Notes: generated by a model not told the origin, from the letters alone. Shown: positions 50,517 to 60,841, counted from the first letter of the stretch. The stretch is 64,000 bases of DNA from Motiliproteus sp. SC1-56 (GCF_017309075.1 NZ_JAEMGS010000002.1:124001-188000), one strand, 5' to 3'. Numbers and translations: made by a program.

Positions 50517-53375
50517 ATGTTTGGCTCCAAACTGGTACAGCGTTTCTTTTCCGTTATCGTGGTTATCGTCGCCTTCTTTTCGCTGGCGGTTTACCTCTAT
50601 TCCGTTCCCCTGATCAAAAGTCAGGTCTACCAGATCGAGCGCAACGCCAGCCGTATTGCCCTCAACAATGTTTTTGAGCTGGCCAACAAGATCTACTTCA
50701 ACCTGGAGGCTTACCGGGCCCAGGCGCTGGCCTCTCACAAAGCGCAGCTGCAGACGGTGGTTTCTCTGGCAGAGGCCTACACCCGCAGCATTTTTGACCA
50801 GGTTGATCAGGGCCTGATCACCGAAGCCGAGGCACGGCGGAAGGTGTTCGATGGCCTGCGCCATTTTACCTACGGTAACAACGACTACATCTGGGTGTCG
50901 GGATACGACGCCAAACTGCTCTCCCATCCTGACCCCCGATTTCACGGAACAGACGCTTCGTCGGTGCGCAGCCAGGAAGGGGATATCATCATTCCCCGGG
51001 TCGTGGAGATGGCGCTGCGTGACGGGGAGGGGTTCTACCAGTACAAGTGGCGCCGGCTCGGCGGGCCCCGGGAAATCGACAAGATCTCCTACGTGAAGAA
51101 TTTCCCCGAGTGGGGCTTTGTGATCGGTTCCGGGCTCTATCTGGATGACATCGAAGCGGAGGTGGCCCAACGCAAGCAGGCGGCCATTCAGGAACTGCGC
51201 TCGGCGCTGGCGGAGATCCGCATCGCCAAGACCGGTTACCTCTACATCTTCGATGCCGATTACAACATGCTGGTGCACCCCAACCCCAACATTGACGGCA
51301 CCGATTTCAGCGCCCTGGAGGACCCGGTAACCGGCGAGTCCATCGCCGACGAGCTGATTGCAGTCGCCGATACCGGGCGGGAACTGCGCTACAAATGGGA
51401 CCGCCCCTCCGACCCCAATAACTACGTGTATGACAAGCTGTCCCTGGTTCGGCACCTGGAGGGCTTCGACTGGTACATCGGCTCATCGGTGTATGAAGAC
51501 GAACTGCGGGCCAGCGCGGAGCTGCTCAGCGAACGGATCATGACCATCGCCCTGGTCACCATGGGCATTGCCATCCTGCTGGCCTACGTTTTTGTCAATA
51601 AGGTCACCTCGCCCATCAACCGTCTGGTCAGTACCGCGGTGCGGGTCCGCAACGGTGACCTGACCGCCCAGAGCGGGATTGAGCGGGACGATGAACTGGG
51701 CGTGCTGGCGCGCACCTTTGACGCCATGGTGGAGCGCCTGAGCAGCAACATCCAGACCCTGGACCAGAAGGTCCAGGAACGTACCCAGGCGCTGGAGCTG
51801 CGTAATACCCAGCTGGGTGAAGCGGTGGCCTCGGAGCAGCAGGCGCGGGAGGAGCTGGCGGCCATCGAGGAGCGCCAGCGCATGATTCTCGATGCGTTGC
51901 CGGCGCAAATCGCCTACGTGGGTTCGGATCTTCGCTACCGCTTTGTCAATCAGGGCTATGCCACCATGTTCCGTGGCGAAAAGGAGGATATTGTCGGGCG
52001 TCCGGTGGCTGAGGTGATGGGGGCCAAGATGTTTGCCGACATCAAGCAGCAGGTCGATTTGGCGATGGCCGGTAAGGAGACGGTGTATGAGTATGTCTTT
52101 GATACCGACGGCCAGGAGGTGATCACCAAGCGGATCCTGATCCCCTACAAGGGTCCCGATGGGCAGGTGGACGGCATGCTGAACCTGTCGTTGGACATCA
52201 CCGCCGAGAAAGAGGCCGAACGCAAGCTCACCGAGGCCCAGCGGATGAGCGCGGTGGGGCAGTTGGCGGGTGGCCTGGCCCATGATTTCAACAACCTGCT
52301 CACCGTGGTGCTGGGGAACCTGCTTTCGGCCCGTGAGCGTCATCCGGAGCTGGAGGAACTGGACCGTTACCTGGCCCCCGCGATTCGCGCCAGCCGCCGT
52401 GGCGCCGACATTACCGGCCGGTTGCTGGCCTTCTCCCGGCGCCAGGCCCTGACGCCGACCGCCATCAATGTCGACGAATTGATCGGCGACTGCATTACCC
52501 TCCTAAAAGGCTCTTTGCCCAGCAATATCAAGGTCAGCTACCGCGGTGAAAATGGGTGCGCGATTTTTGCCGACCCCAGCCAGCTGGAAAACGCCCTGGT
52601 CAATTTGGCGCTGAATGCCCGCGACGCCATGCCCAGGGGCGGGGAGCTGAATTTCGCCACCCGGGCCCGCCGGGTGGATTGGCCTGAGGAGTACGATGAA
52701 ATTGTACTTCCCGGTGATTACGTGGAGATCGAAGTCTGCGATACCGGTGTCGGCTTCAGTGAAGAGGGCCTGCTGCGCGCCTTCGAGCCCTTTTTCACCA
52801 CCAAGAGCGGCGGCGCCGGTTCAGGCCTGGGGCTGAGTATGGTCTACGGGTTTGTTAAACAGTCCAGCGGCTATATCCGCCTGCAAAGCGAGCCGGGGGA
52901 GGGCACCCGGGTTGCGCTGCTGCTACCGGTGGCAACACAGCGCCAAGGCCAGGCTGACGAGGAGGAACGATCAATTCGCCCCGATTGCGAGGCCTTTGAC
53001 GGTAAGTTGATGCTGCTGGTGGAGGATGATCCGGACGTGCGGGAAGTCGTGCGCCTGCAGCTGGCCGAATTGGGGTTGGCGGTTATCGAGGCCGCAGATG
53101 GTGACGAAGCGCTGGCCCTGGCCCGCAGTCTTAACGGCCTCTACGCCATGCTCTCCGATGTGATGATGCCCGGTAGCCTGGACGGCTTTGAGCTGGCGGA
53201 GAAGGTTGCCACCCTGCATCCTGCTGCGCGCATCGTACTGATGACCGGCTACACCTTTGACCAGTCCGGCGCCGAGGAGACGGCGTTTCCGGTGTTGAGA
53301 AAACCCTTTGAGCGTGAGGCATTGCGCCGCGCGTTGCTCACAGAAACGAGGACCCCCTTGATCCGTGAATCATAG
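50517..53375 (+). CDS. Hybrid histidine kinase with Cache, HAMP, PAS and receiver domains
   Basis: 952 residues from ATG 50517; a TTG at 50484 would add 11. A membrane helix (SVIVVIVAFFSLAVYLY) is followed by two Cache modules facing the periplasm: YGNNDYIWVSGYDAKLLSHPDP and KTGYLYIFDADYNMLVHPNP. A second helix near residue 345, HAMP, a coiled linker and PAS (DALPAQIAYVGSDLRYRFVN) come next. The kinase has His589 in GLAHDFNN, then DTGVGF and GSGLGLSMVYG. A C-terminal receiver carries Asp881 in LSDVMMPG. The Cache pair usually binds amino acids, amines or short acids. The adjacent liv operon makes an amino acid signal plausible. Confidence 0.9.
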   Translation: MFGSKLVQRFFSVIVVIVAFFSLAVYLYSVPLIKSQVYQIERNASRIALNNVFELANKIYFNLEAYRAQALASHKAQLQTVVSLAEAYTRSIFDQVDQGLITEAEARRKVFDGLRHFTYGNNDYIWVSGYDAKLLSHPDPRFHGTDASSVRSQEGDIIIPRVVEMALRDGEGFYQYKWRRLGGPREIDKISYVKNFPEWGFVIGSGLYLDDIEAEVAQRKQAAIQELRSALAEIRIAKTGYLYIFDADYNMLVHPNPNIDGTDFSALEDPVTGESIADELIAVADTGRELRYKWDRPSDPNNYVYDKLSLVRHLEGFDWYIGSSVYEDELRASAELLSERIMTIALVTMGIAILLAYVFVNKVTSPINRLVSTAVRVRNGDLTAQSGIERDDELGVLARTFDAMVERLSSNIQTLDQKVQERTQALELRNTQLGEAVASEQQAREELAAIEERQRMILDALPAQIAYVGSDLRYRFVNQGYATMFRGEKEDIVGRPVAEVMGAKMFADIKQQVDLAMAGKETVYEYVFDTDGQEVITKRILIPYKGPDGQVDGMLNLSLDITAEKEAERKLTEAQRMSAVGQLAGGLAHDFNNLLTVVLGNLLSARERHPELEELDRYLAPAIRASRRGADITGRLLAFSRRQALTPTAINVDELIGDCITLLKGSLPSNIKVSYRGENGCAIFADPSQLENALVNLALNARDAMPRGGELNFATRARRVDWPEEYDEIVLPGDYVEIEVCDTGVGFSEEGLLRAFEPFFTTKSGGAGSGLGLSMVYGFVKQSSGYIRLQSEPGEGTRVALLLPVATQRQGQADEEERSIRPDCEAFDGKLMLLVEDDPDVREVVRLQLAELGLAVIEAADGDEALALARSLNGLYAMLSDVMMPGSLDGFELAEKVATLHPAARIVLMTGYTFDQSGAEETAFPVLRKPFEREALRRALLTETRTPLIRES

Positions 53376-54090
53376 CAAGCTGATCTATATCGTTGAGGAC
53401 GAGAAGGACATAGCTGACCTGGTTGCAGAGGCGCTCTCCCAGTTCGGTTTTGAAACTGCGACATTTCGTACAGGGGGGCAGGCGTTGCACCAGATCAACC
53501 AGCGCCGCCCGGATCTTTGTATCGTCGATCTGGGCTTGCCCGACATGGATGGCCTCGGCCTGGTTCGTGAACTGGGCGATAACCGCGGTCTGGGCGTGAT
53601 GATACTGACCGGGCGGGGGAGTCTTCCGGACCGCGTCCTGGGGTTGGAAATCGGGGCTGACGATTACATTATCAAGCCGTTTGACCCGCGGGAGCTGGTG
53701 GCCCGGGTCAACAGCCTGCTGCGGCGCCTGGAAAAGCATCGCCCGGAGGATTCCGTTGCGGACAGTGAAGCGCGCGCCCGTTTTGACCGCTGGACGTTCC
53801 ATCCTGCCACATTGACGCTGGAATCCTGTGAGGGACAGAGTGAGACCCTGTCCTCGGCTGAGGCGGAGTTGCTAAAGGTGTTGCTGGGTAGTCCCCGCCA
53901 GGTGCTCTCACGGGACCAGTTGATGGGCAAGCTGATGGGACGGGAGTCGATGCCTTTTGATCGCAGCATCGACGTGCGCATGTCGCGGATCCGCAAGAAA
54001 ATCGAGGCCGACCCCAAGAATCCCCGCATCATCAAAACGGTGTACGGCGTGGGTTACCTGTTTGCCGCCGAGGTGAGCTGGGAGGCTTGA
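53365..54090 (+). CDS. OmpR-family response regulator
   Basis: 241 residues from GTG 53365, overlapping the kinase gene by 11 bp. Receiver with EDEKDIADL, acceptor Asp55 (IVDLGLPDMDG) and Lys in DDYIIKPFDP. C-terminal winged helix with SSAEAELLKVLLGSPRQVLSRDQLM and RSIDVRMSRIRKKIEADPK. It is the cognate partner of the hybrid kinase; its targets are not evident. Confidence 0.92.
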   Translation: MNHSKLIYIVEDEKDIADLVAEALSQFGFETATFRTGGQALHQINQRRPDLCIVDLGLPDMDGLGLVRELGDNRGLGVMILTGRGSLPDRVLGLEIGADDYIIKPFDPRELVARVNSLLRRLEKHRPEDSVADSEARARFDRWTFHPATLTLESCEGQSETLSSAEAELLKVLLGSPRQVLSRDQLMGKLMGRESMPFDRSIDVRMSRIRKKIEADPKNPRIIKTVYGVGYLFAAEVSWEA

Positions 54091-54107
54091 GGTATCCAGG
54101 GCTTCCC

Positions 54108-54124
54108 TTCGCTCGTTTAGCGAA
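54108..54124. terminator. Small hairpin after the response regulator gene
   Basis: TTCGCT / AGCGAA with a 5-nt loop, 17 bp past the stop codon, without a T-run. Weak candidate. Confidence 0.3.
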
Positions 54125-54266
54125 TCCTGCCGGCATTACCTAGACTTCTTTTCTCTACACCGCTGATCCCTGCAAGGTTATGGGTTCGCATGTCTTTGCA
54201 GGTGGCTCGTGCTTTTTCACAAAAGACTTTACGTCACCAAGCGTAAGGTTTTTTCATGGGTGTTTG

Positions 54267-56333
54267 ATGAATCGTTTCGAGTTGGCGATTAACGGCCCTA
54301 GGCTGTTAACCTGCGCGCTACTGGCCCTTGGGCTTTCAATCCAGGCCAGTGCGGGTAACGTTTCTCAAAACGTGCCGGAAATTGCCAATGATCCGGACGT
54401 TATCGCCCATTTCGAGTTGGTCGACGAGGGCGCTGAAGGATCTCGGCCGGTCACCTTTGGCCTGCCGGTGAAGGCCGGGAATGTCTCTTGGAAGGACAAC
54501 CTCGTCGTCGCCGCTTCCGATGGGGAGGTCTTGCCTTCTCAGTGGAACCCTTTGGCTTCATGGAAGAGCGACGGTACCGTGTTGCATGGGGTGATGAGCT
54601 TCAACGCACGCAAGGGTGGTCGTTATTACGTGCGGCGCGGTCCGTCCCAAGGCGGGCGGGCGCTGAGCCTCGATGATCTGCGAAACGCCGATTTGAAGGC
54701 CCGAATCGAGGTCCTGGCGGATAACATCAAGTACACGATCAGCCTAGCGGATTTGCTGCGGGGGCAGCCCGTTCCCCGGCAGAACTATCTGCACTTCGCC
54801 GGGCCTTTGGCGGCAGAATTCGCTTTAGGCGGTGCCTTGCGAGAGGGGGGCACCGGCCGGGCTCATCCGTTTCTGCAGGGGTATTTTCACGTTCGCGGTT
54901 ATGGTCGCCCTGTTGAGCGGGCTCGCATCACTTTCGTGCTTGAGAACACCGGTGCATTCAATCGTTTAAAAGACGTCGTCGGTGATGTTGTTTTAAGCGT
55001 GGACGATCAGCCGGTATATCAGGTTAACAATTTCTTGATCGGGGCAGACAAACGCTATCCCAAGCGGGTTTGGTGGCGCGGGGATCCGGGGTTGTGGGTC
55101 CGCCACGACACTGAACAGATTCAGGACATGGGGTTGGTGCCTGAGTACCGTGATCTGGTGCTGAAAGAACGGTTCTTAAATCGCATTCCCCGAAAATTGG
55201 AGTGGCACGGCCGAGGGGAAATTCGCGGGGCAATGGATGCGGGTGGGGCTGCGCCCTATCTGGCCCCTTTGGATCGCTGGACAGCGGCCTACCTGATATC
55301 GGCGGACAGACGCGCGTATGACTCTATGCTGGCTCACGCCGATGCGTACCATTGGGTGGTGAGCAAGCACACATACGCCATGCGGCCGCGGGATGAAAAC
55401 ACCGGCTTCCCTCTGGATTTGGCCCAGCACCCCACAGCCAGGGGGCGAGGCTGGGAGGGGAAGTATGCCCTGCAAGCATCTCCAGGAAGTAGAAAGCCAC
55501 TGCGTACCGACATGGCTCACCAGCCTCCCTGTGCCTATGTCCCGTACCTGTTGACCGCGGACTTTGACTACTTGGAACAGTGCCAGTTATGGAGTGTGGC
55601 CAACTGGGTCATGGAGCGCCCCGGATCCAATATCGGTTGGCCCAGGCCATTCTACCAGGGGCAGGTGCGGGGCCTGGCCTGGGGGTTTCGCAACGTGGTC
55701 AATGGGGCAGTAATCACCCCCGATATGCACCCCCTTAAAAAAACGCTGGATGAAGCGGTTGAGAATGCGTTGCGTTCGATGGAAGAAAACTTGGTGCCGA
55801 TGAATGCGTTGGGACTGGCCGGCGCCAGAGTTCGCTACAAAGAGGGAAAAGCCATTGCGCCCTGGCAGGATGATTTCCTGACCTGGGCTATCGGATCGGC
55901 AATAGAAAGGGGGTATTCCGCCCCTGGACTATGGACCTGGAAAGCGCGGGCGATCGTGGAGCGGCTGGGGGACGGAACGCGCTTTTGCTGGGCCCATGGC
56001 GCAGCCTATAACCTGTTGGTTAGGCCCTCTAAGGACGCCGACTTTTATTCCAGTTGGGAAGAACTCCGCCAGATCAATTTTCCGAACCGCGACTGTCCGC
56101 CCGAGGGGCAGGGAACCGCAGGAATTGACAGGACGGCGACAGACTACGGAGCGCAAATGGCCGGCGCCATCGCGGTTGCGGTGGATACTGGGGTTTCCGG
56201 GGCAATCGCTGCGTGGAAACGTTACGACAGCCGTCAAACAAGCCAGTGGGGTAAACGCAATTATTCGGTTGCACCAGAGTGGGCCATTGCGCCAAGGCGG
56301 CAAATTCATCAAGGCTCAAAGCCTGATGAGTAA
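54267..56333 (+). CDS. Secreted RIFT-barrel-like protein (PcRGLX/YetA-like N-terminus)
   Basis: 688 residues from ATG 54267, which gives a clean signal peptide (TCALLALGLSIQASA). Residues about 45-140 carry the pattern RPVTFGLPVKAGNV...LPSQWNPLASWKSDGTVLHG, resembling the RIFT-barrel start of PcRGLX/YetA-type proteins (exo-rhamnogalacturonan lyase-like). The rest is rich in Trp and aromatics and probably an alpha/alpha toroid (DRWTAAYLISADRRAYDSMLAHADAYHW). Tyr/His/Arg candidates for catalysis exist but none can be fixed. A periplasmic or secreted polysaccharide-active enzyme is the best guess. It is alone, after the two-component pair, and its base composition looks somewhat less GC-rich than that of its neighbours. 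Confidence 0.6.
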   Translation: MNRFELAINGPRLLTCALLALGLSIQASAGNVSQNVPEIANDPDVIAHFELVDEGAEGSRPVTFGLPVKAGNVSWKDNLVVAASDGEVLPSQWNPLASWKSDGTVLHGVMSFNARKGGRYYVRRGPSQGGRALSLDDLRNADLKARIEVLADNIKYTISLADLLRGQPVPRQNYLHFAGPLAAEFALGGALREGGTGRAHPFLQGYFHVRGYGRPVERARITFVLENTGAFNRLKDVVGDVVLSVDDQPVYQVNNFLIGADKRYPKRVWWRGDPGLWVRHDTEQIQDMGLVPEYRDLVLKERFLNRIPRKLEWHGRGEIRGAMDAGGAAPYLAPLDRWTAAYLISADRRAYDSMLAHADAYHWVVSKHTYAMRPRDENTGFPLDLAQHPTARGRGWEGKYALQASPGSRKPLRTDMAHQPPCAYVPYLLTADFDYLEQCQLWSVANWVMERPGSNIGWPRPFYQGQVRGLAWGFRNVVNGAVITPDMHPLKKTLDEAVENALRSMEENLVPMNALGLAGARVRYKEGKAIAPWQDDFLTWAIGSAIERGYSAPGLWTWKARAIVERLGDGTRFCWAHGAAYNLLVRPSKDADFYSSWEELRQINFPNRDCPPEGQGTAGIDRTATDYGAQMAGAIAVAVDTGVSGAIAAWKRYDSRQTSQWGKRNYSVAPEWAIAPRRQIHQGSKPDE

Positions 56334-56485
56334 GCGGGTAAGCGGTGAAAGGCAGGCGTTTTGTGTGATTCGGCGTCTATGCTCGGCCTAGTGTCGGTGT
56401 TCTAAAAAAGAGGCGTCTTCGAAAGGTTGTGGGTTGATTAGCCAGGAATGGCGAGGAGAGCCGTGTCGAAAGGAGGCTGGCAAAA

Positions 56486-56511
56486 AAAGCCCCGGCGCGT
56501 GCCGGGGCTTT
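56486..56511. terminator. Terminator of the proVWX operon
   Basis: AAAGCCCCGGC / GCCGGGGCTTT, an 11-bp stem with a GCGT loop and a T7 run on the minus strand, 15 bp past the proX stop. Confidence 0.92.
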
Positions 56512-56526
56512 GAGGGGGTGACGAGC

Positions 56527-57516
56527 TTACTTGGCGGCCTTGCGTGCCGCGTCCAGCCAGGCGTCGAACTGACCGCGGTGGGCCTGGATCCACTGGTCGG
56601 CGTGGCGGGCGATGTCCTTCTGGCTGTCTTCACCGTTGGAGATCATCATGTTCTCGGCGCTCACGGCGTCGATCGGCAGCTTGGCCACTTCGAATAGCTT
56701 GGCGGCGGCGGGGTTCTCGGCGGCGAAGGCCTGGTTGGCGACGATGCGCTCGCTGTTAACCTCGAAGCCGTAGTTCTTGCCGTTGGGCAGTGCGGTGTCC
56801 GTACCGTTGGGGTTGGCGGAGAAGGGCACTTCCAGCCAGACCACATCCTTGCCCGGCACCAGCTTGCCGGAGACCCAGTACGGGGTCCAGGTGTAATAGA
56901 AAACGGGTTCGCCGTCCTCGAAGCGGGAGATGGTGTCGGCGATGATGGCGGCATACTGGCCCTGGTTGTGGTGGACAGTGTCGCGCAGGCCGAAGGCGTC
57001 CAGCTGGTGCTCGATGACGCCTTCGCAGCCCCAGCCGGCCTGGCATCCGGTCAGGTCCGCTTTGCCGTCGTCGTTGGTGTCGAACACCTTGGCGATTTCG
57101 GGATCCTTGAAGTCTTCCAGGTTGTCGATGCCGTATTTCTCGGCGCTCTTCTTGTCGATCAGGTAGCCCTGGGCCGCGCCTTCGATGTAGTGCCCGGCGC
57201 GATAGAAAGCGTCATCGCCGCCGGCGTTCGAGTACATGCTGTTGTGCAGCGGGTACCAGTTGACGGCCATGAACGTGGCGTCGCCGTTGGCGATGGAGGT
57301 GTAGCCGGCGCTGTAGTCGACCTCCTGGATCGGCTTGACCTCGTAGCCGAGCTCCTCAAGGGCCTTGCTGATGACCAGGGTCTGAAAGGTTTCCTCGGCG
57401 ATGGGGCTCTGCACCGGCTGTACGCTGACGCCTTCGCCCGGGCGCTCGTTGGCCTGAACGTTGGCTGTCATCGACAGGGCTGCCAGAGTGCTGACGAGTA
57501 ACTTCTTATTAAGCAT
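56527..57516 (-). CDS. proX: Glycine betaine/proline-betaine binding protein ProX
   Basis: 329 residues. Signal peptide ([17 protein letters not shown]), then the OpuAC fold with [12 protein letters not shown] and [27 protein letters not shown]. Trp residues in these stretches are expected to cage the quaternary ammonium. [10 protein letters not shown] pair matches the disulphide of E. coli ProX. Last gene of the operon. Confidence 0.93.
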   Translation of the reverse strand: MLNKKLLVSTLAALSMTANVQANERPGEGVSVQPVQSPIAEETFQTLVISKALEELGYEVKPIQEVDYSAGYTSIANGDATFMAVNWYPLHNSMYSNAGGDDAFYRAGHYIEGAAQGYLIDKKSAEKYGIDNLEDFKDPEIAKVFDTNDDGKADLTGCQAGWGCEGVIEHQLDAFGLRDTVHHNQGQYAAIIADTISRFEDGEPVFYYTWTPYWVSGKLVPGKDVVWLEVPFSANPNGTDTALPNGKNYGFEVNSERIVANQAFAAENPAAAKLFEVAKLPIDAVSAENMMISNGEDSQKDIARHADQWIQAHRGQFDAWLDAARKAAK

Positions 57517-57519
57517 GGT

Positions 57520-58641
57520 TTATCCCTTTTGGTTGGATGAATGGGTAGCGTTGCGGCCAAATACGCGCATGATGAATGCGGCGGGGCCGGTGTCGTACCA
57601 GTTGCGGGTGCCGCGCTCGCGCGCGTCTCGACCGAGTGACTGGGTCATGCGGTCGAGAATGATGGCCAGGATGACGATGCCGATGCCGCCCAGAGTGGCC
57701 AGGCCGATGTCCAGGCGGCCGATGCCGCGCATCACCATCAGGCCGAGCCCGCCCACGGCGATCATGGAGGCGATCACCACCATGGAGAGGGCCAGCATCA
57801 GGGTCTGGTTTACCCCGGCCATAATGGTTGGCATGGCCAGTGGCAGTTGCACTTTGTACAGCAGTTGGCGCTGGCTGGCCCCGAAGGAGTGCGCCGCTTC
57901 GATCAGGTTGGCGGGTACCTGGCGAATCCCCAGGTTGGTGAGGCGGATCACCGGCGGCACGGCGAAGATGATGGTCACCACCACCCCCGGCACGTTGCCG
58001 ATTCCGAACAGCATCACGATGGGGACCAGGTAAACGAAGGCCGGCGTGGTCTGCATGGCGTCCAGCACCGGGCGGATGACCCGGTTGGCCCATTCGCTGC
58101 GGGCCATCCAGATGCCGGTGGGAATGCCGATCAGCACGCAGAAAAACACCGACGTCAGAACCAGGGAAAGGGTGATCATGGCTTCGGGCCAGGCGCCCAT
58201 GGCGCCGATGGCGGTGAAGCTTAGCGCGGTGCCGATACCCAGTCGCCGCCCGGCCAGTTGCCAGGCGAGCAGGGCGAAGATGGCGATAATCACCAACGGA
58301 TGGGCAGCGCTGAGCATCGACTCGATGGCGCTCAGTGTTCCGTCGATCGGCGCCTTGATGGCTGAAAAGAAGGGCCGGAAGAGGGGAACAAACCAGTCGA
58401 TAAAGCTTTCCACCCCTTCCTCGACGGGAATCCAGGGCTGGTTGAAGGGCTCGCTCAGGCTGTTGCCGACCTCCGTGTTGCTGGTGTCGGCCTGAAGCCA
58501 GCCTTGGCTCGGGGATTGCGCCTCAGCTTCGCCGGCTGAGCCCCAGGGAGAGGCTTCTGTTGAGGGGGACTCTGTGCTGCCCCAGGGATCGTTCTGTTGT
58601 TCGGGCGCCTGTGTCGTGGCCCAGGGATTCTGTTCACTCAT
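57520..58641 (-). CDS. proW: Glycine betaine ABC permease ProW with a repeat-bearing N-terminus
   Basis: 373 residues. The permease core has the BPD-transporter motif [22 protein letters not shown] and about six to seven helices from residue 115 on. The N-terminal 70 residues are cytoplasmic, Gln/Ser/Pro-rich, with repeated PW motifs: NPWATT, DPWGST, SPWGSA, then [11 protein letters not shown]. coli ProW also has a long N-tail, but these repeats are distinctive. Start overlaps the proV stop (ATGA); proX begins 3 bp after its stop. Confidence 0.92.
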   Translation of the reverse strand: MSEQNPWATTQAPEQQNDPWGSTESPSTEASPWGSAGEAEAQSPSQGWLQADTSNTEVGNSLSEPFNQPWIPVEEGVESFIDWFVPLFRPFFSAIKAPIDGTLSAIESMLSAAHPLVIIAIFALLAWQLAGRRLGIGTALSFTAIGAMGAWPEAMITLSLVLTSVFFCVLIGIPTGIWMARSEWANRVIRPVLDAMQTTPAFVYLVPIVMLFGIGNVPGVVVTIIFAVPPVIRLTNLGIRQVPANLIEAAHSFGASQRQLLYKVQLPLAMPTIMAGVNQTLMLALSMVVIASMIAVGGLGLMVMRGIGRLDIGLATLGGIGIVILAIILDRMTQSLGRDARERGTRNWYDTGPAAFIMRVFGRNATHSSNQKG

Positions 58642-59834
58642 GCCGTTACCTCCCGATCCAGTGCTTCGAGCAGCAGGGCCTTGCTGATGACCCCCAGGTA
58701 AATGTTGTTCTCGTCAATGACCGGCACGCTGCACGGCGCCTGGGCGACGGTTCCGATCAGTTCACTGATCGGAGTGTCACTGGCCAGGGGCTCGGGCGTG
58801 TCCAGCAGCGCCGCCTCGAGCGGCTGCCGATCCCGAAGCACAGCTTTGAGTGAGTCCACCGAGACGGTGCCCACGAAGCGATTGCCCCGGTCCACCACGT
58901 AGCCAAAATCGCGGTCGTTGTCCTCGAGCAGCTTGAGGCCGCTGCGCAACCAGTCCTCTCGGTCGCGCTTGATCAGGGTGGCCTGCTTTTTCTGGGCGAC
59001 CTCGCGGGCCGAGAACACATTGGTGATGTCCACGCCTTTGAAAAAGGACCGCACGTAATCGTTGGCAGGGTTGTTGAGGATCTCATCGGGGGCGCCGACC
59101 TGAACCACCCGGCCGTTCTGCATGATGGCGATGCGGTCGCCGATGCGCATGGCTTCATCCAGGTCGTGGGAAATGAACACCACCGTGCGCTGGTGCTCGG
59201 CCTGCAGGCGCAGCAATTCGTCCTGCATCTCGGTGCGGATCAGCGGGTCCAGGGCTGAAAAGGCTTCGTCCATCAGCAGGATGTCGGGGTCGTTGGTCAG
59301 GGCGCGGGCGAGACCGACCCGCTGCTGCATCCCCCCGGAGAGTTCATCCGGGTAGGAGGCTTCCCAGGGGTCGAGCCCTACCTGCTTGAGGGCATCGCGG
59401 GCACGGGCTTCGCGTTCTTGCTTGTCAGTACCCGAGAGTTCCAGGCCAAAGGCGGTGTTGTCCAGAATGTTCATGTGAGGCATCAGCGCGAACGATTGAA
59501 ACACCATGCTGATTTTTTGCCGGCGCACTTCGCGCAGTTGCTTCTCGTTGAGGGCGGCGACGTTTTGGCCGTCGATCCAGACTTCGCCCTCGGTGGGCTC
59601 GATCAGACGGTTCAGCAGTCGCACCAGGGTCGACTTGCCGGAGCCGGAGAGCCCCATGACCACGAAAATTTCGCCTTCTTGAATCTCAAAGCTGACATCC
59701 TGGACGCCGATGGTCAGGCCGGTTTTTTCGAAAATCTGTTCTTTGTCCAGCCCTTTTTCGAGCAGCTTGAAGGCTCTTTCGGGATTGGGACCAAACACTT
59801 TGAAAAGGTGCTTGACGTTAAGCTTGGTGGTCAT
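58638..59834 (-). CDS. proV: Glycine betaine ABC ATPase ProV
   Basis: 398 residues. Walker [10 protein letters not shown], signature [15 protein letters not shown], Walker [17 protein letters not shown]. The C-terminal 120 residues hold two CBS motifs ([17 protein letters not shown]... and DTPISELIG...[15 protein letters not shown]), which sense ionic strength in relatives. First gene of the operon; the 330 bp upstream hold a palindrome at 60069 and no gene. Confidence 0.95.
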   Translation of the reverse strand: MTTKLNVKHLFKVFGPNPERAFKLLEKGLDKEQIFEKTGLTIGVQDVSFEIQEGEIFVVMGLSGSGKSTLVRLLNRLIEPTEGEVWIDGQNVAALNEKQLREVRRQKISMVFQSFALMPHMNILDNTAFGLELSGTDKQEREARARDALKQVGLDPWEASYPDELSGGMQQRVGLARALTNDPDILLMDEAFSALDPLIRTEMQDELLRLQAEHQRTVVFISHDLDEAMRIGDRIAIMQNGRVVQVGAPDEILNNPANDYVRSFFKGVDITNVFSAREVAQKKQATLIKRDREDWLRSGLKLLEDNDRDFGYVVDRGNRFVGTVSVDSLKAVLRDRQPLEAALLDTPEPLASDTPISELIGTVAQAPCSVPVIDENNIYLGVISKALLLEALDREVTA

Positions 59835-60068
59835 AGCAGGTTCTCACTTAACTTCGGGGGCCGCTGTGGCGCGGCTGGATCGCAAGCTTGGGATCGTTAC
59901 CGCTAAAATGAGCCGCATTAGCTTACATGTCTAACTAACTGGCGGCAAACAGCAAACAGTATAGCTTCTCTGGGTTTTGTTTTTAAAATTCTGAAAAAAA
60001 AGGTATTTTTTCGACTAGTGAAAACGAATGCGATGGCCTTTTGTTGAGGGTGGCCGTCGAATCATGTT

Positions 60069-60089
60069 GTTCTCTAATCGTTAGAGAAC
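60069..60089. promoter_or_regulatory. Perfect 9+3+9 palindrome upstream of proVWX
   Basis: GTTCTCTAA, a 3-nt centre, then its exact reverse complement. It lies in the 332-bp gap between proV (235 bp upstream of its start) and the MarR gene stop. A related TCTAAT/ATTAGA palindrome occurs before the MarR gene (60730-60742), so both are candidate binding sites of that regulator. No T-run accompanies it, so it is not a terminator. Confidence 0.6.
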
Positions 60090-60166
60090 GAATCAGGTGT
60101 CAATAGAGCGTGCAACACCCTGCCGCATGCCGACAAAATATTGAAGAAGCCCTGTAGGTAAGGGGG

Positions 60167-60700
60167 CTAGTAGACGCGGGTGGGGGCGATATCGAGCAGT
60201 GGGGCGGCGTCAATGGATTCGGCATCCATCATGGTCGCGACCCGTTGCAGGGCGGAGATGATCTGGGTTTTTTCCCAGTCCTCAAGCGCGTCGAAGCGTT
60301 CAATGAATTTTTCGTGCAGCAGGGGGGGGACCGACATCAGCATCTCCCGACCGCAATCGGTGAGGCGTGCGTTGACGATCCGCTTGTCGCTCTGACAGCG
60401 AACCCGTTCCACCAGCTTTCGATCTTCCAGCCGGTTGAGGATGGTGGTGACCGTTGCCTGGCTGAGGGAAACGTCATCAGAAATCCGTTTCACGGTGACA
60501 TCCCCCAGCAGGTCAATGGCCCGCAGCACCATGACCTGGGGAATGGTCAGGCCACAGCTCTTGACCATGCGCTTGGATTGCAGGTCGGTGGCGCGGATGA
60601 TGCGCCGCAAAGAGATTAAAACATCGTGCCAGTAGAGGGATTCGGCCATGGGTTCAAACATATCCAGAGGGGCTGACGCGGAATTATATCGACTTACCAT
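60167..60700 (-). CDS. MarR family regulator, CosR/EctR-like
   Basis: 177 residues from ATG 60700 (GGAG 5 nt upstream). The winged helix has the segment VTVKRISDDVSLSQATVTTILNRLE and the wing RCQSDKRIVNARLTDCGREML. The N-terminal ISLRRIIRATDLQSKRMVKSCGLT is close to that of CosR/EctR regulators, which repress compatible-solute synthesis and uptake genes. Encoded upstream of proVWX on the same strand with palindromes on both sides, it is the likely osmotic regulator of that operon and of itself. Confidence 0.88.
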   Translation of the reverse strand: MVSRYNSASAPLDMFEPMAESLYWHDVLISLRRIIRATDLQSKRMVKSCGLTIPQVMVLRAIDLLGDVTVKRISDDVSLSQATVTTILNRLEDRKLVERVRCQSDKRIVNARLTDCGREMLMSVPPLLHEKFIERFDALEDWEKTQIISALQRVATMMDAESIDAAPLLDIAPTRVY

Positions 60701-60729
60701 AGGGACTCCAACATTAAGAAAGTTTGAGC

Positions 60730-60742
60730 TCTAATAATTAGA
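60730..60742. promoter_or_regulatory. TCTAAT-A-ATTAGA palindrome before the MarR gene
   Basis: A 6+1+6 perfect inverted repeat 29 bp upstream of the start codon, sharing the TCTAA half-site with the larger palindrome at 60069. It fits an autoregulatory operator. Confidence 0.5.
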
Positions 60743-60841
60743 AGTGTAATAATATTTTCCGGCGAGGGCAAACCGCACCCCGGGCTCGGTCTAAGCTTTA
60801 GGCGGGCCCGGGGCGCCTGACACGGGGGGCGAGTAAGTGTG

